A stretch of DNA of 64,000 nt from Diabrotica undecimpunctata. Lineage: Eukaryota > Arthropoda > Insecta > Coleoptera > Chrysomelidae. This document shows positions 56,372 through 64,000 of the stretch, piece after piece; within the stretch, counting starts at the first letter, position 1, and the number at the start of each line of letters is the position of its first letter. The stretch lies in contig NC_092809.1 in the NCBI RefSeq assembly GCF_040954645.1, positions 67,518,141 through 67,582,140 on the forward strand, in the 5' to 3' direction. The notes beneath the pieces were generated by a model. It made no database searches. It saw only the letters and a list, made by a program, of their open reading frames with translations, and was not told the DNA's origin. Made by a program: the position numbers and the translations under genes.

Positions 56372-57397
56372 TAAATGAAGAATGAGATGGTCGCAAGGGC
56401 GTCTAAATAAAAGAATGCAGACATCAGAAAACAACCACCAAAAAAATCCTTCTCTTTTAGGACTCTGGCGAGAGGATACAGGTGCCAAAGCACTTAGATA
56501 AGGACACTATACACCGGGGTGTGTGGAGGCCGTATACACCCTGCAATGCACACCCCAACTCACCCACACAATTTAGCATGTAAGAAATAAAAGGGTAAGA
56601 ATTGTGCCGGCATATTATAGTCCCATCGCCAAGGAAGACCCCATATTTAAAAAAAAAAAAAAAAAAAATCGGTTGTTTTCTCTTAAATTCAGTTAGTTTT
56701 TAGTCAATTTTATCATTAAACGTCTTAACGTAAAATCACATCAATTTTCCATATAGAAGACCCTTCAGGCCTTCTATATACCGCTGATGCGGATTAGGCC
56801 CTTAAGGCGGATCGAGTGATACTGATCCTCTCGCGACACCCGAGCACTGAGGTCATGTGCGGCAAGCATGGGCTCAGTGGCCGGACCCACATCGGACACC
56901 CAGCCGGCGAGGAGATCAAAATTTATTTTGCCAAATCGGCGGCTGAGTGATCGAGCACACACTCTTTCCGAACATGTAGTCGACAGCTTAGGCTGTCGAC
57001 TCGATGGACGGAACACACGCTACTTTTTCTTTTTTGTTTTAGGGACTCAAGTCCCAAAGTGCAGTTAGAGTAAAATCTATAGAGTCAGTAAAGTAATTAG
57101 GGAGAAAAGCCTAGATGTGGCTACCCCTACAGCTAGGTGGCATAACCACAACAATTAAAAACGGGAGTTGTCTCATTACCCAAGGCAACTCTAGTAACTT
57201 TCAAGATCATAAGCCTCCTCACGTATGTCACACGATGAGGAGGGGTGGTGGAAAAACCTGGGGGTCAGATAGGTACCACTTCGACTAGCGAGGTGTGACC
57301 GGTTTGATCTTCGGACATGTGGATCCCATGCTTAGTATGATATACACATGTTCCTAGAGGTTGGGTTGATCGCTTAGCGTGATTGTGTGTGTGTGTG
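56372..57397 (+). other. Jockey 3' UTR
   Basis: Non-coding, with an A run at 56648-56668, a GC-richer part at 56760-57010 containing an inverted pair GTCGACAGC-CTTAG-GCTGTCGAC (56981-57002), and a terminal (GT)n. The A run might be an older internal poly(A), but there is no target duplication at that point. Confidence 0.7.
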
Positions 57398-57413
57398 TGC
57401 GATCGTCACCTAT
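57398..57413. repeat. Target duplication, right copy
   Basis: Exact repeat of 51237-51252. The preceding (GT)n makes its first base ambiguous. Confidence 0.95.
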
Positions 57414-58690
57414 GCATATTATCGGGTTTTGTGGAGGGTTTCTGCTAATGACCATATATTTCGTTTTCAAAATGTTTATTTTAAGGCCATATTTTTTTAC
57501 CTATGCTATTTACCCTATCAAGTAATAACTGCTGATCTTCCAAATTATCAGTTATAATCACTGTGTCGTCCGCATAGCGTAGGTTGCTAATTGGTATGCC
57601 GTTCACCTTAATGCCTAATTCCGTGTCTTCTAATGCTTCCGCAAATATATTTTCAACATATAAATTAAAAAGCATCGGAGAGAGTATGCAGCCTTGGGGG
57701 ACACCTTTCCGGATTTCAAATTCATCCGTATATTGGTCTTGATCAATCCTCACCATTGCCATTTGGTTCCAGTATAGATTCTGAATAATTCTGATCTCCT
57801 TCTGATCAATGTTGGCCCTATGTAGTAGTTCCATCATGATATCATGTTTAACATTGTCAAATGCCTTCTCGTAGTCGATGAGGGTGAGGTAGACATCTTT
57901 TCGTTGATCTAAACAGTTTTGTATTAAGGTAATCAAACATAAAATTGCCTCTATTGTTCCTAGTCCTCCCTTAAAACCGAATTGTGTTGACCCGCTAAGT
58001 TCTTCTAGTATCTTTTACATTCTTGAGTGTAATATCCTAAGGAAGAGTTTCAGCAAGTGACTCATTAAACTGATTAAGCGGTGTTCATTGCATTTTGTGG
58101 CATTAGCTGTTTTTGGGATCATCACATATGATGACTGCAGCCATTCTCGCGGAATGTAACCAGTATCATAAATTCTATTGAACAGCTTTACCAAGATTTC
58201 GATATTCTCCTCGTCTAGTAGTTTTATTGCTTCTATATTAATTTCATCTGGACCTGTTGCTTTATGCATCTTTGTGGTTCTAACTGCATATTCTATTTCA
58301 CTTCGCATTATTGATGGCCCTGATAAGTTTTCGGAAGGAAGTTTGCGCGTTCGTTGTGTTGGTCTTTCCTCAATAAAAAGTCTTTCTGCATATTCTTTTC
58401 ACGCCATTGCTATCTCCTCTTCTGACTCTATGTATTCGTTTCTGTCGTTGCGTATTCTTGTTCTGTAGTGGCTTTTGTGTATATTCGATATTTCTTTGAT
58501 CTTCTTATGTAGTCCAAAACTATCTTCTTTTTCCTGCAATTGTTCTATTTCGTTGCACCTTTCCACCATCCAACGTTCTTTTGCTTTCTAAATTTTCTGG
58601 CGAATTTCTTTGTGTATCTGTTTGTATTTGTCTTGATTACGTTGTTGTTTATGTTGCCTTCGCTTTTCCATTAGATCCATAATTTCGTCC
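57414..58690 (-). pseudogene. RTE-like LINE, 5' half (split by Jockey insertion)
   Basis: The minus strand from 58690 downward is open in one frame except for three point-like stops (near 58589, 58402 and 58015). It reads a Lys-rich linker, KMHKATGPDEINIEAIKLL, HRLISLMSHLLK, QFGFKGGLGTIEA, LIDYEKAFDNV (motif A), RKGVPQGCILSP (motif B) and NLRYADDTVIIT (catalytic YADD). A frameshift in a T/A run near 57490 precedes YGLKINILKTKYMVIS, which runs into the Jockey junction. The endonuclease is missing, so the copy is 5'-truncated at about 58690. Confidence 0.87.
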
Positions 58691-58861
58691 GTCATCGGAC
58701 GAAATACATAAGTACATACATATTTTGTTATTAATAAGGTAATCCGCGATCACAGTATCTTAGAAACACATTTATCTACATCGGTTTTTATCATCAAAGG
58801 TAATTACCAAAACCTGAAGCAGAACAAGTCCGTATTTAGGGTAATCAAATGGCAATTAAAA

Positions 58862-59464
58862 ATGGAATTTGATGTTACTGAGAATAACTATAAATTAACT
58901 CAATCTACTTCACAACCACCTTTATTTTACCCAGCTGCAGCCAGTAAACAACAAGAACCAATCTATCCATCCAAACTAGAAGCAATAGTTTTCAATTCTC
59001 TCAATAATGTCAAATTAGAACAATACTTGTTAGCGATAGGTACTCTAGTTAGTCCAAAACATATTATTTTTTTATCAAGAATCTCCAACAATCGTATCTG
59101 TAATTATTTCTCAAGCAAACAAATCGTGGATGAATATTTTTCAAACAATGGAGATTTCATCACTGTTAACAAAGTCCGTAGACTAATTCACAAAGTAAAA
59201 CATTCCCAATGTATCTCCCACTATCCCGTAACACTAGAAGAGTTAAACCGACAAGTACAGAAATTGAGAGACCAAGGAATTGTAGAACCATCTACATCAG
59301 AATACAATAGCCCGGTAGTGCTCGTACCGAAAAAGGCTATAGATGGAAATAAAGCATGGAGGTTATGCATAGATTTTAGACAACTGAACAAGAAAATAGT
59401 CACAGACAAATTTCCATTACCAATAATAGACTCAATACTAGATCAACTAAGAAGAGCAAAATAG
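58862..59464 (+). pseudogene. Chimeric frame: I-group LINE ORF1 joined to gypsy RT
   Basis: An open 200-codon frame. Residues 1-109 are I-group LINE ORF1 (LAIGTLVSPKHIIFLSRISN, NRICNYFSSKQIVDEYF, VRRLI), paralleling residues 48-103 of the ORF1 at 5537-7021. From about residue 125 it is Ty3/gypsy RT: EELNRQVQKLRDQGIVEPST, YNSPVVLVPKK, WRLCIDFRQLNKKIV and FPLPIIDSILDQL. The join lies at about 59190-59225 and keeps the frame. The frame then hits a TAG where VLVIDLISGFHQI should follow. Gag, protease and the 5' LTR of the gypsy element are absent. It looks like accidental fusion by insertion and deletion, not a designed gene. Confidence 0.85.
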
Positions 59465-61845
59465 TTTTAGTTATAGACCTAATATCAGGTTTTCACCAAA
59501 TACCATTAGAAAAATTTTTGAGGAAATACACATTGTTTAGCATGGAGAACGAAGCATTTCAATTCACCAGATTACCTTTTGGATTAAACGTAGCTTTTCA
59601 AGAATGATATTAATAGCTTTTTTAGATTTAACCCCGAAAAAAGCATTTCTTTATATGTACGATATAGTAGTAATAGAAATATCAGGAAAGCATCATTAAG
59701 ATAACCTTAAAAAAATAATTGAGACATGTCGAAAGTTCAACCTAAAACTAAACCCAGGAAAATGTTAATATTTTAGAAGAGAAGTCACATATTTAGGACA
59801 TTATCTTTCTCAGGAAGGAGTATCACAAAATAAAAACAAAATATGCAACGATTAAACAATATCATAAACCTAATACAGCAGAAGAGACAAAAAGATTTGA
59901 AGCATTTTGTAACTACTACATACGTTTTATTCAAAATTTTGCTGAAATATGCATATCACTTAACAGAGTATCGAGGAAAGGAGTAGAATTTTTTTGGTCA
60001 AAGGAATGTAAAGAATCATTCGATAAGCTCAAATCATCTCTGATGAAACCACCAATCTTAAAATATCCGGATTTCAGTAAACAATTCATTGTGACAACAG
60101 CCGCATCCAACCAGAGCTGTTTAGCAATTTTAAGTTAAAACTATAACGGAATGGACCTACCGATAGCATAGTATATAGATACCATATTTTAGTCAAGGAG
60201 AATGTAATAAACCTATAATTATTAAGGAATTACTAGCAATTTATTGGGGAATTAACCATTTTAAATGTTATTTATATGGAGCACCAACATTTTTAGTAAA
60301 AGCGGACCATAAACCCTTAACACACCTATTTTCAATGAAGGAACCTACCTTAAAACTTAGAAGGATCAGATTAGGTCTAGAGGACTACGACTTTGAAACA
60401 GAATATATAACAGGAAAAAATAATTACACGGACAGTCTTTCGAGAATAACATTGCATCAACTAAAGGACTTATACATAGATAACACGCATATACTAGCTA
60501 TAACCCGAGCACAATCAAGAAGAAAAATGGAAGAAACAAGACAAAAGGATGCAGAAAATAAACCTACATTACAGCCGAAAGTCCACAAGCAACCAGTAAG
60601 AAGGGTACTAAATAATTTAGAGGCGCATAAACTACCAATTTTGTCTTTTGGAGTAGACCGAATCTCACCAAGACTGAGTATTCGGATCAAAAACAAAATA
60701 AAGTGCAGCAAGAGCATGGCCACAGGATACAATCACTTTTATTTAAGTCAAATGTTGCAGTACGTAAAGTAAAAATTTACGTAAATGATATTATTTTTAA
60801 ATTGTGCACAATTGATGAATTTATAAAAGCGAAACAAATTATTGAAAAATATAGAAATATACATATGCGAAGTACCAGAAACAATAGAGGACGACAAAGA
60901 AAAACGTAGGATAATGGAGGAATACCACAACCACCCAATGTTTTGGAGTTATGTAGGAAATAATAGGCTAACAAAGAAACTGAAGACAAGATTCAAATGG
61001 AGAAACATGGAAAAAAACGTAAGAAAATACATTAAACAATGTCATAAATGTCAAATTAACAAACCGAAAAGACTACATGTCGAGAAATTTGTGATGTCGG
61101 ACACTTCTTCAAAATCATAAGACATAGTGTACATACGACTAGACACGATAGGTCCATTCCCTAGAAGTAATGAAAGCAATAGATACTGTATCACAATGCT
61201 GTGTGAGCTGAGGAAATACGCAGCGAGTATACCAATGTGCAACAAAGAAGCCGAGACAATAGCTCGCGGAATTTTCGATCATTTATATACCAACATAAGG
61301 ACTCATAAAACAAATTAGAACAGATTAAGGCACAGAGTAAAAAAATGAAGTAATGCACGAACTAACAAAAAATGCTAAAGATAAAGCACAACTTCTCAAC
61401 GGCATACCACCCACAATTGATTGGAAGTTGTGAGAAACTACATAGAACATAAAACGAGTACATGAGATCATTCATAGATGAAGACAGAGAAAATTGGGAC
61501 GTGTGTTGCAGAGTGTTCACATACTGCTACAACACAACCCTTAACGCGTATCATGGATATACACCGTTCAAATTGCTGTATGGCAGGAAAGTAAACTTAC
61601 CTGAAGACCTTACACGAGACGTTCAACCATGTTACAACATAAATGCTTACTACAATGAATTACGCCATACACTACAATTCGCATACGAGAGAGCTAAAAC
61701 CTTTTTATTAAAGCACAAAATGGAGCGACAGGAAAGAAATAAGTCAAAAGCGACGCCACAACTCTACGAAATAGGAGACCTAGTCCTGGTCAAAAGAGAA
61801 GAGAATTATAAGTTTGATAATCGTATATATAAGTATGTAAGATAA
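59225..61845 (+). pseudogene. Ty3/gypsy retrotransposon pol (decayed)
   Basis: In shifting frames: RT (VIDLISGFHQIPLE, FTRLPFGLN; the YxDD box is changed to YMYDIVV). RNase H follows (FLVKADHKPLTHLF, LEDYDFETEYITGKNNYTDS). Integrase has an HHCC zinc part (EEYHNHPMFW with KQCHKCQINKPK), the core starting DTIGPFPRSN, and a C-terminal region GYTPFKLLYGRKVNLPEDLT (61462-61845). The product would have copied the genomic RNA and integrated the DNA. Stops, frameshifts and the lost YxDD mean it is dead. There is no env-like frame. Confidence 0.88.
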
Positions 61846-62005
61846 GTATGTATAGTAATCAGTTGATGATGACACGAAAAATTATCTTCTTTCGGAAGGG
61901 AAGAGTAAAAACAGTTTATGTAATTGATTGAAAACGAACAACACTCAGAAAAGTGGGATATCACTCAGAAATTGGGACTCACATTTTTCTTCTGACGGAT
62001 AGGGA

Positions 62006-62540
62006 TGTAACGGGATTTAATTAAGCATCCAGAAATCAGATCTAAGTAACCTAATTCAGTTTAAAAATTTAAAATCCCTTTAAATAATAATAATCACTGC
62101 TTATTGCTTAATGCGATTGTTTGTTTATGACATTGGAAATATCAGTGTAACTAGAACACGCTTACCCAGACGCTGACCTAATGAAATTTGCTGCAATGTA
62201 ATCAAAAGCTTATTTAATATTGTGTACAAATTATATTAGTAAAACATGCATGCATAAACAAATGCACGTGAGTTAAATACCCGGAAAATAACGGGAGTAG
62301 ATCATTAAGAATTAAGAGTTAACGGTCGAAGCTAGTGTTGTCAACTGTGTACTCTCTCTATTATTGTACTTAGAGAACCAATAAAGTAATTATGAGTATC
62401 CAGTGAGTTCGAGTTAATCAACCCCATGCTGTATGGAACTGTATGGAACTCCTGATGAAAACAATCTAATAAACATTATATGATTATCGAGCATTATTAT
62501 ACTTCCATAAGATAATAGAGAAAGGACTTTTATCTTTAGG
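62006..62540 (+). repeat. Gypsy 3' LTR (right edge approximate)
   Basis: A purine tract (GGATAGGGA, 61997-62005) is followed at 62006 by TGTAACGGGATTTAATT, the expected TG start and purine primer. A polyadenylation signal AATAAA lies at 62380-62385. The right edge is placed before the resumption of LINE sequence at about 62541; the exact CA end was not identified. No second copy exists in the window, because the 5' part of the element is missing. Confidence 0.6.
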
Positions 62541-62640
62541 GCTAAAACTAACTTCATCAATGTCAATTCACCCACAATCCTAATTCCCTAGCTAAAACTA
62601 ACTTCATAAATGTCAATTCACCCACAATCCCAATTCCCGA
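62541..62640 (+). repeat. 50-bp tandem duplication
   Basis: Copies 62541-62590 and 62591-62640 differ at three positions. Both translate in one frame as KTNFINVNSPTI, the LINE ORF1 segment that should follow VRRLI. The duplication sits exactly at the right edge of the gypsy insertion. Confidence 0.95.
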
Positions 62641-63580
62641 TTCCATTGTTAGAATGTATGATGACATTAACACTAGACAATGTATGTCTCTATTGCAAAC
62701 AGCATGGCCACATATTTAGCAGTTGCTCAGTAACTGTAATTAACTCAGATACAGCTGTCCCAACTACTCCATTTTCAATCAGAAATGAATCTACTACAGC
62801 ATCTTTAGCAGCAACGACTGATATGACACCTTCAACAACGAGTACCTCTACATATATAATAAATACCTCAACGTTATCTTCAAAAACATCTTTCACAAGC
62901 CACTTAATAACGCACGATACATCGACTACAGTTAATGCAATATCAGTACTATCTAAAACAAATATATTCACTTCTTCAAACCTATCATCCCACACAAGCA
63001 ATACTAAACAGTCTTCACCTTCCAGTATACACTATAATTTTAGCTCTCTTAATGAAAATAAAGACTGTCCGGCACCACAAGAATTTAGCATATCCAACGA
63101 GGAAAATTCATTAAAATCATCCTTTAAACAAACTATATCTGAAGCAATAACACCCCCTATTGAGACAAAGATAGTGACAATATATTTTCAAAGCCAACCC
63201 AGATACAAAAAAAAATAAAAACAAAAACATCGACAGTGTCTTTAGAAACCGTATTGCAACCAATTAAAGAATTATTCGATGTCAAAAAACAAAAAATAAT
63301 AACCTTCGAAGAAACAGATGATTTATTTAAAAATATTTAAGGAGCTAAAGATGTTATCAGTGTTACAAATAAAATATACCTCAGATACTCAAACATTTGT
63401 ACAACTCTTATTAAAAATATATTCATGTACATACATCCGAGAGTCCACTAAAATTGAAATGTACAAAAGGTACAAAGTTGAAAAAGAAACTGAAGAAACA
63501 ACTCAGAAAATTCAAATACGAGGATGAAGAACTCGACACGGATACGTCGAGTGAGTTATCCCAGGAGATTAACATTTAAT
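62541..63580 (+). pseudogene. I-group LINE ORF1, C-terminal half
   Basis: Continuation of the ORF1 begun at 58862. After the duplicated NVNSPTIPIPDSIV region (counterpart of SNACPTIPNEIIEE in the other copy), about 60 residues are missing. A knuckle CLYCKQHGHIFSSC (CX2CX4HX4C) follows at 62685-62735, then a long Ser/Thr-rich linker (to 63218). The C-terminal region is in other frames (KKQKIITFEETDDLF, TQTFVQLLLKIYSCTYI, LKKKLKKQLRKFK) with a stop at about 63580. It is broken by at least two frameshifts. Confidence 0.75.
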
Positions 63581-64000
63581 TAGAAACAAACTGAAACAGT
63601 ATATTCATCAGTATATACTGAAAACAGGAATGTAAAACCACTATTCTACGAAAGAATTAGACAATCTCTTATGGCTTTACAACTTAATAAAAATTCCTCC
63701 TCCTTGAACAATAAGCATTCCTCAAACCGACACATCCTTAAATATCTTTAGGAAGAATAATACTCCCTACTCCTTAATAAAAAATACCTTTATCAAAAAA
63801 TTTACAAAATTTTCTAACTTCTATTACGTATACACAGATGCCTCTAAAACATCTAGTAGAGTTGGGGCAGCTGTCGTTACTTCAAATATTACACTTGACT
63901 ATAAACTACCGTCCTTAAGCTGCATACATACCAGCGAGCTGTATGCCATCTACCAAGCTCTCACTCATATTAACTGCGGTAATATATCCAAAGCTATTAT
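63581..64000 (+). pseudogene. I-group LINE ORF2 remnant: RNase H start (cut by window end)
   Basis: No endonuclease or RT is present between the ORF1 end and here. The sequence jumps to the pre-RNase H region (PLFYERIRQSL at about 63638, like PLIERIKSS in the first copy), then RNase H with FYYVYTDASKTSSRVGAAVV (first Asp) and IHTSELYAIYQALTHI (Glu). The frame is clean from about 63800 to the window end. An internal deletion of roughly 2.5 kb therefore removed endonuclease and RT. Confidence 0.8.

Larger units (their letters stand above)
51253..57397 (+). mobile_element. Full-length Jockey-type LINE
   Basis: A 6145-bp insertion between 16-bp target duplications. It starts CAGTATCAGTAGTTCGG (TTCGG starts are usual in this group). 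It has a 370-bp 5' UTR, ORF1 with three Cys-His knuckles, an overlapping ORF2 with endonuclease and RT and no RNase H (Jockey layout), and about 1 kb of 3' UTR. An A run of about 21 lies inside the 3' UTR (56648-56668). The real 3' end by the duplication is a (GT)n run at 57384-57397. Confidence 0.93.

Noticed and set aside
56648..56668. A run as the true 3' end of the Jockey element
   Set aside because: The 16-bp target duplication lies 730 bp further on, and no duplication is found next to the A run.
1..64000. CRISPR arrays, tRNA or rRNA genes, bacterial operons
   Set aside because: No spaced direct repeats, no cloverleaf-like sequence noticed by eye, and all coding content is eukaryotic transposons. 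A covariance-based tRNA scan was not possible here.

Overview
This window looks like insect nuclear DNA, probably from a large, AT-rich, repeat-rich genome such as a beetle's. That is an inference from the transposon families, the long (TA)n tracts and the lack of any compact gene. I found no convincing host gene, tRNA, rRNA or CRISPR array. Almost every coding signal is a transposable element or its remains, often nested inside another element.

Layout. 1-413: the right end of a mariner-type transposon. 1784-7382, minus strand: a nearly complete I-group LINE with ORF1, endonuclease, reverse transcriptase (RT) and RNase H, broken by three small lesions. 7.4-11.5 kb: mostly non-coding, with a GC-richer unassigned block (7790-8540) and a MITE (10892-11544). 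11.6-15.7 kb: three decayed plus-strand LINE pieces. 16.0-17.5 kb: a Penelope-like RT remnant beside an inverted repeat, one arm of which carries a hammerhead-ribozyme-like fold, then a palindrome between (TA)n tracts. 17.46-18.82 kb: a decayed hAT-like gene with a recognisable BED-finger intron. 18980-19334: a hAT MITE with a perfect 8-bp target duplication. 19626-21596: a palindromic MITE split exactly at its centre by a mariner-type transposon. 24525-26529: a second mariner-type transposon with about 400-bp inverted repeats.

26.6-29 kb: a decayed Jockey-type LINE. 29.6-36.2 kb: a LINE graveyard in which an I-group LINE is split by an RTE-like LINE that is itself split by another LINE tail. 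36.2-39.7 kb: a MITE plus Tc1-like and piggyBac transposase remnants. 42586-43936: an internally deleted Tigger/pogo element. 44.15-45.47 kb: a LINE fragment between inverted repeats. 45586-48441, minus strand: an uninterrupted 951-codon endonuclease-RT, the only LINE here that looks coding-competent. 48.8-49.2 kb: an R1-like LINE tail.

50.64-58.69 kb: an RTE-like LINE (minus) split by a 6.1-kb Jockey-type LINE (plus, 51253-57397) flanked by a 16-bp target duplication. The Jockey ORF2 has one premature stop, and its ORF1 has stops and a frameshift. 58.7-64 kb: a third I-group LINE (plus), interrupted in ORF1 by a decayed Ty3/gypsy retrotransposon and cut by the window end inside RNase H.

The most distinctive observations are the hammerhead-like motif near 16353-16392, the centre-split palindromic MITE, the intact LINE with its ATGA-overlapping upstream ORF, the LINE-gypsy chimeric ORF, and the nests whose order can be read from target duplications.
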